The notes: generated by a model not told the origin, from the sequence alone. A DNA stretch of 64,000 bases from Achromobacter xylosoxidans (GCF_014490035.1 NZ_CP061008.1:3224001-3288000), one strand, 5' to 3'. Positions 20,736 through 29,557 are shown, numbered from the stretch's first letter. Program-made: numbers and translations.

Positions 20736-21127
20736 GCTTGCTCCGCCACGGGTTCGAACACCAGCACGCCGCATCCGGCCTCCTGGACGACGCGGGCGCG
20801 CACCCGGGCGCCGACGCGCACCTCCTGCGCCGGAATGTCGTCCACCCGCGACATCAGCCGCGGCCCTTCGTCCAGGTCTACCAGCACCACGCCGTAGGGC
20901 GCTTCGGGCGGCCGGGGATGGATGACGGTGGCGGCGTAGATGCGCCCCAGGCCGCTCGGGGCGGCCCATTCCAGATCGCGCGAGCCGCTGCGCGGCGCGG
21001 CCACGCGCGGATAGAAGAAAAATTCGCCGCTGGCGCGGTCGCGCTGCAGCATGAAACGGCCTTCATTCAGATAGGCCTCGTAGCGGGCCTGCGGGCCCGG
21101 TTCGGCGGTTTGGGTTGGCGTGGGCAT
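20732..21127 (-). CDS. DUF35 OB-fold protein lacking zinc-ribbon cysteines
   Basis: 131 residues. The C-terminal half is the DUF35 OB-fold (GRIYAATVIHP, YGVVLVDLDEGPRLMSR, VRVGARVRARV). The N-terminal zinc ribbon is recognisable by FYPRVAAPRSGSRDLEW, but the four cysteines of the usual CxxC...PRxxCPxC pattern are replaced, so zinc binding is unlikely. DUF35 proteins pair with thiolase-fold partners; the gene overlaps the thiolase-like gene (ATGA). The ATG at 21127 lies 5 bp after the hydratase stop; another at 21142 is possible. Confidence 0.85.
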   Translation of the reverse strand: MPTPTQTAEPGPQARYEAYLNEGRFMLQRDRASGEFFFYPRVAAPRSGSRDLEWAAPSGLGRIYAATVIHPRPPEAPYGVVLVDLDEGPRLMSRVDDIPAQEVRVGARVRARVVQEAGCGVLVFEPVAEQA

Positions 21128-21132
21128 GTCGT

Positions 21133-21915
21133 TCAGTCCCATTTGTAGGCGGGGGGCAGTTTTTCCACGAAACGCCGGGCGGCTTCGCGGTGGAAGGCGC
21201 TGTCGCGACAGATGGCCTGGGCCATGGCTTCCTGCGTGTAGATGTCTTCGCGGCTGGACTCGAAGGTCCGGTTCATGATGGTCTTGGCCAGGCCCAGCGC
21301 CTGCGTCGGAGCGTTGTGAAAGCGTTCGGCCATGGCCAGCGCCTGTTCCAGCGGATCGCCGTCGCAAAGCGCTTGCACCAGTCCCAGTTCCAGCGCTTCC
21401 TCGGCGTCGCAGACCCGGGCCGTGAACACCAGCTCCTTGGCGCGCGCCAGGCCGACGGCGCGCGGCAACAGATACATGCCCAGCATGTCGGGCACATAGC
21501 CGAGGCGGGCGAACACCGCGCAGAAAGTGGCGCCGCGCCGCGCGATGGCGTAGTCCGCGCACAGCGCCAGCGACAGGCCGGCGCCGAAAGCCACGCCCTC
21601 CACCGCGCTGATGACGGGTTTTTCCAGGTCCACCAACGCGTCGTACCACTGGTGGATCTTGCGGATGCGAGCGCGCCCCTCGAAGGCGTCCAGGCCCTGG
21701 GCGTGCGCCTGCGCGATGGACTTGATGTCGCCGCCGGCGCAGAAATGCCCGCTCGATCCCGTCAGGACGACGGCCTTGATGCCGTCATCCTCGCGCAGTT
21801 CCGGGAGGGCGCGCGCGAACGCCTCGCGCATTTCCAGGCTGAGCGCGTTGCGCTGGTCGGGGCGGTCCATGGCCAGCACGGCGGTGGCGCCGTGGCGGGT
21901 GATCTTCAGTGTCAT
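21133..21915 (-). CDS. Enoyl-CoA hydratase/isomerase family protein
   Basis: 260 residues, crotonase fold with HFCAGGDIKSI (oxyanion hole) and EGVAFGAGLSLALCADYAI. The two hydratase glutamates (rat Glu144 and Glu164) align with Ser and Phe here, whereas YVPDMLGMYLLP keeps the Asp seen in PaaG-like isomerases. It is therefore more likely an isomerase or another crotonase reaction than a classical hydratase. It overlaps the upstream MaoC gene by 4 bp and sits in the CoA-ester operon. Confidence 0.88.
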   Translation of the reverse strand: MTLKITRHGATAVLAMDRPDQRNALSLEMREAFARALPELREDDGIKAVVLTGSSGHFCAGGDIKSIAQAHAQGLDAFEGRARIRKIHQWYDALVDLEKPVISAVEGVAFGAGLSLALCADYAIARRGATFCAVFARLGYVPDMLGMYLLPRAVGLARAKELVFTARVCDAEEALELGLVQALCDGDPLEQALAMAERFHNAPTQALGLAKTIMNRTFESSREDIYTQEAMAQAICRDSAFHREAARRFVEKLPPAYKWD

Positions 21916-22391
21916 GCCTGCTCCTTGCCTGTGTGATAGGCGATCTGCGTGAGCCAGCGCGCGACCAGCGCGGGCCTTTGCTCGCCGTCGATATCGATGC
22001 GCACGTCCCACGCCAGCCGGGCCTGGCCGTCCGGCAGTTCGTCGACGGAAGTCAGCGCAAACGCGCCGCGCACGCGAGCGCCGGCCTTGACCGCCTGGGT
22101 GAAGCGCACGCGGTCAAAACCGTAGTTCACCGCCAGCCTGCGGTTCGGAAAGCGCATCGCCGACGCATACAGGCTGGGCAGCAGCGAGAGCGTCAGCAAG
22201 CCGTGGGCGATGGCCGCGCCGTAGGGCGATTCGGCCTGCGCGCGCTGCGGGTCCATATGGATCCACTGCGTGTCGCCGGTGGCCAGGCCGAAGCGGTTGA
22301 TGGTGTCCTGGTCGACCGTCTGCCAGGGAGTCAGCGCGGGAGGCTGTCCGGAGAAGGCGCGCAGCGCCTCGATGGAGTCCAAGGTGATCAT
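21912..22391 (-). CDS. MaoC/NodN-like hydratase
   Basis: 159 residues, single hot-dog domain. FGLATGDTQWIHMDPQRAQ carries the hydratase-2 Asp and His pair in the NodN arrangement, followed by AIAHGLLTLSLLPSL. It probably hydrates an enoyl-CoA. It is the only gene of the operon with the standard hydratase catalytic pair, which supports a division of labour with the crotonase beside it. GAGG precedes the ATG; the Bug gene ends 10 bp upstream. Confidence 0.9.
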   Translation of the reverse strand: MITLDSIEALRAFSGQPPALTPWQTVDQDTINRFGLATGDTQWIHMDPQRAQAESPYGAAIAHGLLTLSLLPSLYASAMRFPNRRLAVNYGFDRVRFTQAVKAGARVRGAFALTSVDELPDGQARLAWDVRIDIDGEQRPALVARWLTQIAYHTGKEQA

Positions 22392-22401
22392 GGCGGCCTC
22401 T

Positions 22402-23367
22402 TTACTGAGCCTTCAGGCCCAGGTCGCGGGCGACCGGCAGCCAGCGGTCGCGCTCGGCCTGGACGAAGGCGGCGAACACCTGGGCGTTGCCCGGCATGGC
22501 CACGGCTCCAATACTGGCGAGCTTGCGCTGCAGTTCCGGCTGCGCGAGCGCCTGGTTGACGCCGCGGTTCATCTGGTCGACCACGGCGGCCTGCGTGCCG
22601 GCGGGCGCAACCAGGCCGAACCAGGCGCTGGCATCGATGCCGGGATAGCCCAGTTCGCCGGCGGTAGGCACGTCGGGCAGGCCGGCGAAGCGCTTGTCGT
22701 CGAGCACGGCGAAGGGGCGGATCTTGCCAGCCTGCGCCTGCGTCATGCTGGAGGGCAGGGCGTCGAACATCATGTCGGTGCTGCTGCCCATCAGGCCGAC
22801 GATGGCGGGCGCGCTGCCCTGGTACGGCACGTGCGTGACCTGGAAGCCCAACTTGCTGACGGCGTATTCGCCGGCAAGATAGGTGATATTGCCGGTGCCG
22901 GCGGAGCCCATGGTCAGCTTGCCGGGGGATTGCTTGCCCAGGGCTATCAAGGCCTTGACGTCGCGCGCCGGCAGGTCATGGCGGACCACCAGCAAGAGCG
23001 GCGATTTGGCCATGCCCGAGACCGGGACGAAGTCCTTGGCCGGGTCGTAGGTCATCTTCGCGTAGAGCGCCTGGTTCACCACCAGCGGGGCGTTGGAGCC
23101 GACGAAGAAGGTCTTGCCGTCGGGCTTGGCGCGGGCGACGTAATCGGCGGCGATCATGCCGGCCGCGCCCGGCTTGTTCTCCACGATGATGGTCGCGCCG
23201 CCGCCCTTGCTCATTTCCTGCGCCACCAGGCGCGCGATCTGGTCGGCGGCGCCGCCCGGCGGGTAAGGCACGATGAAGCGGACGGGCGCATCCTGGGCCG
23301 ATGCGGGGGCGGCCACAAGGGCAGCCAGGGTCAAGGCGCCGCAGACTGCGGCGGTGGTGATGCGCAT
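22402..23367 (-). CDS. Bug-family (TctC-like) periplasmic solute-binding protein
   Basis: 321 residues, signal peptide 1-24 (PASA cleavage), then VRFIVPYPPGGAADQIARLV, IIVENKPGAAGMIAADYVAR, HVPYQGSAPAIVGL and LPDVPTAGELGYPG. The ATG follows AGGAG. It sits second in the CoA-ester operon, between the CoA-transferase and MaoC genes, and so probably binds the acid that the pathway consumes. No TctA or TctB permease is encoded here. Confidence 0.93.
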   Translation of the reverse strand: MRITTAAVCGALTLAALVAAPASAQDAPVRFIVPYPPGGAADQIARLVAQEMSKGGGATIIVENKPGAAGMIAADYVARAKPDGKTFFVGSNAPLVVNQALYAKMTYDPAKDFVPVSGMAKSPLLLVVRHDLPARDVKALIALGKQSPGKLTMGSAGTGNITYLAGEYAVSKLGFQVTHVPYQGSAPAIVGLMGSSTDMMFDALPSSMTQAQAGKIRPFAVLDDKRFAGLPDVPTAGELGYPGIDASAWFGLVAPAGTQAAVVDQMNRGVNQALAQPELQRKLASIGAVAMPGNAQVFAAFVQAERDRWLPVARDLGLKAQ

Positions 23368-23415
23368 GGTGGTGTCTCCTGGGTTGTTGTCGTGGCCGCC
23401 TGCCCGGCGGCTGGG

Positions 23416-24657
23416 TCAGATAATTCCGCGGCCTTTCAGCTCCGCGATGCGGGTCTGGTCCAGGCCTAGCCGTTCGCTTAGCACGTCGTCGGTGTGCTGG
23501 CCCAGGGTGGGGGCGGCGCGGCCGTAGCGGATGGGCGTGTCGCGCATGCGGATGGGATTGGCCACGGCCGGGGTGTCCACGCCGGCGGCATGGGGCAGCG
23601 ACAGCTGCATGCCGCGATGGCGCACGTGCGGATCCTGGAATACCTGTTCGATGTTGTAGATGGGCCCGCAGGGCACGTTCGCCGCCTGCAGTATCTGCAC
23701 CCATTCCTGCATGGTGCGCGCCAGCATCGCCTCGGCGATCGGGGGTATCAGCGTGTCGCGGTTCCGGTTGCGCCCGCCGGCCGTGGCGTAGCGTTCGTCG
23801 GCGGCCAGGTCGGCGCGGCCGATGGCGTCGCAGAGAGCGCGGTACTGGCCGTCGTTGCCGACCGCGACGATGACCGAGCCTTCCTTGCAGGCGAACACCT
23901 GGTACGGAACCATGTTGGAATGGGCATTGCCCATGCGCTGGGGCACCCGCCCGGACAGGAAATAGTTGATGGCCTGGTAGGACGAGATCGTGATCACGCA
24001 GTCCAGCAGCGACATGTCGATGTACTGCCCGACGCCGCTGACGTGGCGGTGCTCGACAGCGGCAAGAATCGCCGTGCTGGCGTAGACGCCGGTCAGCAGA
24101 TCCGTGATGGCGATGCCGGATTTCATCGGCTCGCCGGCGGGGTCGCCGGTGATGCTCATCAACCCACCCATGCCCTGGAACACGAAGTCGTAACCCGGCA
24201 GCGGCGCGTAGGGTCCGTCCTGGCCGAAGCCGGTGATCGAGCAATAGATCAGGCGCGGATTGATGGCGCGCAGGCTGTCGTAGTCCAATCCATAGCGCGC
24301 CAGCGTGCCGACCTTGTAGTTCTCGACCAGCACATCGGAGTCCTTCGCCAGTTCCGCGATGAGCGCCTGGCCTTCGGCCGTGGCGATGTCCACGGTAATG
24401 GACCGCTTGCCGCGATTGGCGCTCAGGAAGTAGGACGAGTCCCGGGTCTCCGCGCCGTCGGCGCCGGTCAGGAACGGAGGCCCCCAGCCGCGCGTGTCGT
24501 CGCCGTGCGCGGGGCGCTCCACCTTGATGACGTCCGCGCCCATGTCGGCCAGCGTCTGCGTCGCCCATGGGCCGGCCAGCACGCGCGTCAGGTCCAGGAT
24601 CTTCAGATGGGATAGCGCGCCGCGCGGTTGCGCGGCGGCGGTGTTGTCTCGCTCCAT
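23416..24657 (-). CDS. CoA-transferase family III (CaiB/BaiF)
   Basis: 413 residues, full length. N-terminal LKILDLTRVLAGPWATQTLA, DVIKVERP, the catalytic Asp in GYDFVFQGMGGLM, and NVPCGPIYNIEQVFQDPHV. It transfers CoA from an acyl-CoA donor to a carboxylic acid in the cytoplasm. The ATG at 24657 has GGAG at good spacing; a longer frame to 24699 lacks one. It is the first gene of the minus-strand operon and would activate the acid captured by the Bug protein (48 bp downstream). Confidence 0.92.
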   Translation of the reverse strand: MERDNTAAAQPRGALSHLKILDLTRVLAGPWATQTLADMGADVIKVERPAHGDDTRGWGPPFLTGADGAETRDSSYFLSANRGKRSITVDIATAEGQALIAELAKDSDVLVENYKVGTLARYGLDYDSLRAINPRLIYCSITGFGQDGPYAPLPGYDFVFQGMGGLMSITGDPAGEPMKSGIAITDLLTGVYASTAILAAVEHRHVSGVGQYIDMSLLDCVITISSYQAINYFLSGRVPQRMGNAHSNMVPYQVFACKEGSVIVAVGNDGQYRALCDAIGRADLAADERYATAGGRNRNRDTLIPPIAEAMLARTMQEWVQILQAANVPCGPIYNIEQVFQDPHVRHRGMQLSLPHAAGVDTPAVANPIRMRDTPIRYGRAAPTLGQHTDDVLSERLGLDQTRIAELKGRGII

Positions 24658-24932
24658 GTCGCTCCGATCGGGGTGGGCCCCGTTATGTCCGGGATCCACC
24701 TTAATGACCGGAGGGGCGTGGGTCCAATATCGTTTTGCGCGTTATCGATTCGAATTGAGTATCGGCGGCGGAATCAGGGCGGCCATTCAGCGCTTGTAGC
24801 CAATCGCGGCAGAATGCCGTGGGCGGGTTCTTTATTACGAAAAGAAGTTAAGACATTCAATATTGATCGTTTGGATTCATATAACGAATTGTTAGATTGG
24901 AGGCTCGTTTTTGGCCCGCCACGATACGTTCC
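24658..24932. promoter_or_regulatory. Divergent promoter region, CoA-ester operon and ABC importer
   Basis: 275 bases between divergent operons, with an AT-rich block at about 24832-24900. No regulator gene is adjacent. I could not identify a clear operator. Confidence 0.4.
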
Positions 24933-25703
24933 ATGAATCTGACCTTCGACCATGTCCACAAGCACTTCGGCGAACTGCCGGTGGTGGACGGCTTTACCAG
25001 CGAAATCAAGACCGGTGAACTGGTCGCCCTGGTAGGCCCGTCGGGCTGCGGCAAGTCGACCTTGCTGCATCTGGCGGCCGGCCTGGAAAACCCCACCGAA
25101 GGCAGCGTCCTGGCCGACGGCAAGGCGGTCGCCGGCCCCCATCCCAGCCGTACCCTGGTGTTCCAGGAGCACGCGCTGTACCCCTGGCTGACGCTGGAGG
25201 ACAACGTGGCGCTGGCGCTGGAATTCCAGAACACGCCCAAACCCCGCGCCCGCGAAGCCGCGCGCCAGTGGCTGGCGCGCGTCAGCCTGGCCGGCTTCGA
25301 ACACTATTACCCCCATCAGGTGTCCGGCGGCATGCGCCAACGCGCCGCCCTGGCGCGGGCCTTCATCGCGCAGCCGCAGACCATGCTGATGGACGAGCCC
25401 TTCGGCGCGCTGGACGCGCTGACCCGCCTGAGCCTGCAGGATGTGCTGCGCCAGCTCATCGCCCAGGAAAAGCCCACCGTGTTGCTGGTGACCCACGACG
25501 TGGACGAGGCCTTGTTCCTGGCCGATCGCATCATCGTCTTCAGCCCGCGCCCGGCCCGCGTGCTGCGCGAGTTCAACCTCGCGCACCGCGAAAAGACCCA
25601 TGACCTGTCCGGCCTGGCGGCCGAGAAGCGCGAGATCCTGCGCCTGCTCGGCATCGCGGTGGACGGTTCCGGCGAACACGCCGACCTGGCCCTGGCGGCC
25701 TGA
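24933..25703 (+). CDS. ABC importer ATPase, SsuB/TauB type
   Basis: 256 residues. Walker A GPSGCGKSTLL, signature VSGGMRQRAALARA, Walker B MLMDEPFGALDALTR, and the switch His in LLVTHDVDEALFLADR. This is the nitrate/sulfonate/taurine class of importer ATPase at the inner membrane. The ATG at 24933 puts the ABC domain at the N-terminus. It is first of a plus-strand set: ATPase, binding protein, permease, second binding protein. Confidence 0.93.
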   Translation: MNLTFDHVHKHFGELPVVDGFTSEIKTGELVALVGPSGCGKSTLLHLAAGLENPTEGSVLADGKAVAGPHPSRTLVFQEHALYPWLTLEDNVALALEFQNTPKPRAREAARQWLARVSLAGFEHYYPHQVSGGMRQRAALARAFIAQPQTMLMDEPFGALDALTRLSLQDVLRQLIAQEKPTVLLVTHDVDEALFLADRIIVFSPRPARVLREFNLAHREKTHDLSGLAAEKREILRLLGIAVDGSGEHADLALAA

Positions 25704-25776
25704 CCCCCCGGATCTCTGGATTCTTGCTGGCGGCGCGTGCGCGCCGGCCGGCTCTGCATACCTTGGAGCACTTCCC

Positions 25777-26775
25777 ATGAAACTGAAGCAATGGCTGTCC
25801 CTGCCGCTGGCTGCGGCGCTGCTGGCGGCGGCCCCCGCGATGGCGGCCGAGAAATTCCGCGTGGGCTATCTGCGCGTGATGGACGATGCGCAAGCCATCG
25901 TCGCGCAAGAGGGCGGCTATTACAAAAAGGCCGGCCTGGATTCCGAACTGATCGAGTTCAAGTCGGGCACCGACCTGATCAAGGCGATTGTCGGCGGCCA
26001 GCTGGACATTGGCGTGCTGGGCTTCACCAACGCGGTGGCCTGGGCTTCCAAGGGCGCGGACCTGAAGGTGGTGGGCGGTGCGCAGCAGGGCTACCACTCG
26101 CTGATCGTGCGTGAAGACTCCGGTATCAAGGACATCGCGGGGCTGAAGGGCAAGACCCTGGCTTCCCAGGCCGAAGGCAGCACCGCCGACGTGGTCCTGA
26201 AGGGCGTGGTGCTCAAGCAGGGCAACCTGGGCGCGGACGACGTCAACGTCATGGGCGTAAGCCCGGCCGTGGCGGTCCAGTCGCTGGTGGGCAAGCGCGT
26301 GGACGCGGCCTTCCTGTTCGAACCCTACGACCGCATTGCGCAGCTGGTGGCGCCGGTCAAGCAGATCTATGAAGTCGGTCAGGCCTGGCCGTTCCCGTGC
26401 ATGGTGGTGATCACCTCCGGCGAAACGCTGGCCAAGCGCAAGGACGACGTCTGGAAGGCGCTGGATGCGCAGAACCAGGCCATCCAGCTGCTGCAGAAGG
26501 AACCCGCGCAGGCTTCCAAGCTGATCGCGTCGTACTTCATCGCCGAGCCCACCTTGAAGACCTTGACCCGTGGCGAGCTGCCGCGCGAAACCGTCATCGC
26601 CGAGGCCATCGGCACGCAGGTCTTCACGCCCAAGCTGACCGACAAGGACACCCGCCGCATGCAGGAAATCGCCGACATCCTGCAGGCCCAGGGTTCGCTG
26701 AAGACCCGCGACGGCAAGCCGTATGACGTCTCCAGCATCGTCGACCTGTCCTGGCAAGAGGCTCGCAAGCTTTGA
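25777..26775 (+). CDS. ABC importer binding protein, SsuA/NMT1-like
   Basis: 332 residues, signal peptide 1-23 (PAMAAE), then RVGYLRVMDDAQAIVAQEGG, YYKKAGLDSELIEFKSGTD and KAIVGGQLDIGVLGFTNA, typical of sulfonate, nitrate or pyrimidine-precursor binding proteins. The ATG follows TTGGAG. The stop overlaps the permease start by 4 bp. The ligand is not evident; the family includes alkanesulfonate, taurine and hydroxymethylpyrimidine receptors. Confidence 0.92.
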   Translation: MKLKQWLSLPLAAALLAAAPAMAAEKFRVGYLRVMDDAQAIVAQEGGYYKKAGLDSELIEFKSGTDLIKAIVGGQLDIGVLGFTNAVAWASKGADLKVVGGAQQGYHSLIVREDSGIKDIAGLKGKTLASQAEGSTADVVLKGVVLKQGNLGADDVNVMGVSPAVAVQSLVGKRVDAAFLFEPYDRIAQLVAPVKQIYEVGQAWPFPCMVVITSGETLAKRKDDVWKALDAQNQAIQLLQKEPAQASKLIASYFIAEPTLKTLTRGELPRETVIAEAIGTQVFTPKLTDKDTRRMQEIADILQAQGSLKTRDGKPYDVSSIVDLSWQEARKL

Positions 26776-27545
26776 GCGCATCTACCCGAGTCACCGGCGC
26801 CCGCAAACACTTCGCGGGCGTTCTGGGCGTGTTGTTCATCCTGGCCTTGTGGCAACTGGCGGCGTTCGCGCTGCCGGACTTCCTGATGCCGGGCGTGCCC
26901 GCCGTGGTCGAGCGCTTGGTCGAAGACCTGGGCAAGCAGTCCTTCCACCAGAGCCTCTTGGGCACGCTGGGACGGCTGGGTGCGGGCTACGGCCTGGCGC
27001 TGGCGGCCGGCATCGGCTTCGGCCTGGTGGCGGCGGTGCTGTTCTTCTTTCGCGAAGTGCTGCGCAGCGCCATCGTCATCCTGCAGTCGATTCCGTCGAT
27101 CGCCTGGGTGCCGCTGTTCCTGATCGTGATGGGCTTCGGCAATACGCCGATCATCGTGGTGGTGGCGCTGTCCGCCTTCTTCCCGGCCGCGCTCAGCGTC
27201 ATGAACGCGACTGAATCGGTGCAGCGCGTGCACGTGTCGGCGGCGCGCGTGATGGGCGCCACGCGCTGGGGGCTGGTCAAGCGGGTCTACCTGCCGGCCG
27301 TCATGCCCGAGCTCATCACCGGCGCGCAGCTCGCCTTCGGCAATGCCTGGCGCGCGCTGATCTCGGCGGAAATGCTGATCGGCTTCGGCAAGGGGCTGGG
27401 CCGTTCGCTGGCCTATTCTGGCGAAATCGCCGACATGACCGGCGTCATGACCAACATCCTGGTCATCGCCGTGCTGGCCGCGCTGATCGATCAGTTCGTG
27501 CTTGAAAACCTCAAGCACCGCCTGCTGCGCTATCAGTACGTTTAA
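26772..27545 (+). CDS. ABC importer permease, SsuC/TauC type
   Basis: 257 residues, about six membrane helices. The coupling loop is SAARVMGATRWGLVKRVYLP, with LPDFLMPGVPAVVERL near the N-terminus. The start is a TTG that overlaps the stop of the binding-protein gene (TTTGAG), so it is translationally coupled. With the ATPase and SsuA-like protein it completes one importer. Confidence 0.92.
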   Translation: MSASTRVTGARKHFAGVLGVLFILALWQLAAFALPDFLMPGVPAVVERLVEDLGKQSFHQSLLGTLGRLGAGYGLALAAGIGFGLVAAVLFFFREVLRSAIVILQSIPSIAWVPLFLIVMGFGNTPIIVVVALSAFFPAALSVMNATESVQRVHVSAARVMGATRWGLVKRVYLPAVMPELITGAQLAFGNAWRALISAEMLIGFGKGLGRSLAYSGEIADMTGVMTNILVIAVLAALIDQFVLENLKHRLLRYQYV

Positions 27546-27563
27546 GGGCGACAGGAGTTCCGC

Positions 27564-28370
27564 ATGATCGGCCGCATCCGTCTGTTGGTCCTCGGCGCTT
27601 GCCTGGTTGCATCGGGTTTCGCACAGGCGCAGTCCGACGCCTTCGCGGCGGCTCGGGCGCGCGGCGAGCTGGTGGTGGGCGTGCCTTACCTGGCGCCGCC
27701 GCCTGCGGCCGGCGCCAAGATCCGCACGCCGGACGGCCTGGACGCGGCAATGACGGACAGAGTGGGGCAGAGCCTCGGACTGCCGGTGCGCCTGGTGCAA
27801 TTGCCGCAGGAGCAGGCCGCTGCCGCGCTGGCGGCGGGACAGGTCGATCTGGCCCTGGCCGACGGCGAGTCGGGCCAACCGGACACCGTCGCGACGCAGG
27901 CCACGGGCTATGCCGCGCGTCCCAAGGCCGTGATCCGCAGCGATACCAGCCTGCGCCGGCCCGCCGACGTGCGCGGCCGCAGCGTCTGCATGGCCGAGGC
28001 CGCAACCGCTTCCCGCGCCTTGGCCGAAAGCTGGGGCGCCGTGGTGCGCACCTACCGCGTGCCGTCCGATGCGCTGGTCGCCGTGCGCGAAGGCAACTGC
28101 GACATCGGCCTGGTCGACGACGCGGTCTGGGAGCCGCTGGTGCGCTTTCCGGAATGGAAGAAATTCTCCTCGACGCTGGCGGCCGATGGCGCCCGGCGCG
28201 AGCGCGTGTGGCTGCTGCCGGCCGCCGACTCCGCCAGCCGCAACTGGCTGAGCCAGGAAATGCGCGCCTGGGATCGTGCGGGCGCCTGGAAGGCCATGAC
28301 CGCGAAGTGGGCGCGCGATGTGGCCTTCGACGTGTACCTCGATCAGGAAGTCCCTGACTGCCACGGCTAG
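27564..28370 (+). CDS. Second periplasmic binding protein, family 3 type
   Basis: 268 residues, signal peptide 1-23 (FAQAQ). The core resembles family 3 (amino-acid type) binding proteins: LVVGVPYLAPP, GLDAAMTDRVGQSLGLPVRL, GQVDLALADGESG, DVRGRSVCMAEAATASRALA and GNCDIGLVDDAVWEPL. It has Cys residues near 138 and 179 and a PDCHG end. It lies 18 bp after the permease, with CAGGAG before the ATG, so it belongs to the same operon although it is of a different family from the first receptor. Its role there is unclear. Confidence 0.83.
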   Translation: MIGRIRLLVLGACLVASGFAQAQSDAFAAARARGELVVGVPYLAPPPAAGAKIRTPDGLDAAMTDRVGQSLGLPVRLVQLPQEQAAAALAAGQVDLALADGESGQPDTVATQATGYAARPKAVIRSDTSLRRPADVRGRSVCMAEAATASRALAESWGAVVRTYRVPSDALVAVREGNCDIGLVDDAVWEPLVRFPEWKKFSSTLAADGARRERVWLLPAADSASRNWLSQEMRAWDRAGAWKAMTAKWARDVAFDVYLDQEVPDCHG

Positions 28371-28397
28371 GGGCTGCCGGCACATACAATGCCGGTC

Positions 28398-28985
28398 ATG
28401 ACGCACACGCTGACCGCCCCTTGCACCTACCAGGAAGACATCAAGAAAAGCCGCTTCGTCGCGTATGCGGCGCCGGTGTCCGGCGTGGACGAAGCGATGC
28501 GCTTCTTTGCCCAGCACAGCGACGCGGAAGCGACCCACAACTGCTGGGCCTACCGCATCGGCCAGGAATACCGCTTCAATGACGACGGCGAACCGGGAGG
28601 CACGGCTGGCCGTCCCATCCTGCAAGCCATTGAAGGCCAGGACATGGATCGCGTGGCGGTGCTGGTAGTGCGCTGGTACGGGGGCATCAAGCTCGGCGCA
28701 GGCGGACTGGTGCGCGCCTACGGGGGCTGCGCGGCCAACTGCCTGCGGCTTGGGGACCGGACCGAGATCGTGGATCTTGCAACCGTCGCCTGCGCTTGCG
28801 GCTTTGGCGAACTGGCGTTGCTGAAGTCGCGCCTGGCTCAGGCAGGCGCGGCCATCCTGCAAGAAGATTTCAACGAAGAAGGGGTGGCGCTACGGTTCAC
28901 GGTGCCGCGCGCAGCGGTGGCGGACCTGGAAGTGACCGCCGCCAACATCACGCGCGGCCGTGCGGCCTGGGAAGTCGAGTCCTGA
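28398..28985 (+). CDS. yigZ: YigZ/IMPACT family protein
   Basis: 195 residues. EDIKKSRFVAYAAPV, ATHNCWAYRIG, FNDDGEPGGTAGRPIL and VVRWYGGIKLGAGGLVRAY are the hallmarks of the UPF0029/IMPACT domain; a C-terminal ferredoxin-like domain follows. E. coli YigZ binds nucleic acids and GTP-factor partners, but its role is not settled. Two in-frame ATGs (28389 and 28398) are equally plausible starts. Confidence 0.92.
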   Translation: MTHTLTAPCTYQEDIKKSRFVAYAAPVSGVDEAMRFFAQHSDAEATHNCWAYRIGQEYRFNDDGEPGGTAGRPILQAIEGQDMDRVAVLVVRWYGGIKLGAGGLVRAYGGCAANCLRLGDRTEIVDLATVACACGFGELALLKSRLAQAGAAILQEDFNEEGVALRFTVPRAAVADLEVTAANITRGRAAWEVES

Positions 28986-29015
28986 TCCCAGGGGGCACGG
29001 GCCAGCGTAGCGTTT

Positions 29016-29390
29016 TCAGGCGTCCTGTCCGTTCTGGGCAGCCGCGATTTCCTGATGGACCTTTTCCATGTCCACTTCCTTGATCTTGGCGAGCAGCTCA
29101 TTGAGCTGGCCGCCCGACAGGGCGCCCGGTTGCGAGAACAGCAGGACCTTCTCGCGGAAGACCATCAGGGTCGGGATCGAGCGGATGCCCAGTGCGCCGG
29201 CCAGTTCCTGTTCCACGTCGGTATTGACCTTGGCGAAGGTGACGTCGGGATGCTCGGTGGCGGCCTGCTCGAAGACCGGCGCGAAACCGCGGCAGGGGCC
29301 GCACCACGGCGCCCAGAAATCGACGATCAGCGTACCGTCGGGGGTGATGGCTTCCTGGAAGCTGTCTTTGGTGAGTTCAACAATACTCAT
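29016..29390 (-). CDS. Thioredoxin-family protein
   Basis: 124 residues, cytoplasmic. The active site WCGPCR lies in VDFWAPWCGPCRGFAPVF and the cis-proline in IRSIPTLMVF. Length is slightly above that of TrxA (109) because of a charged C-terminal tail (VDMEKVHQEI). It would act as a general disulfide reductant, a second thioredoxin rather than the rho-linked TrxA. It stands alone, convergent with yigZ. Confidence 0.92.
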   Translation of the reverse strand: MSIVELTKDSFQEAITPDGTLIVDFWAPWCGPCRGFAPVFEQAATEHPDVTFAKVNTDVEQELAGALGIRSIPTLMVFREKVLLFSQPGALSGGQLNELLAKIKEVDMEKVHQEIAAAQNGQDA

Positions 29391-29557
29391 TTTGAATCCT
29401 TGCCGGCGAGCGGCGTAAAAAGCGGTCTCAGAGGCCCGGGGTATGCCCGTCCCGGACCCGATGGGGCGTTGCGGCGGCGTTCGGTGCTTTAGAACGATAG
29501 TAGAGCGGGTAATGGCCGCGTCGCAATGGTTGGCGCCAGGGGCGCGGGCTGCGGCCC

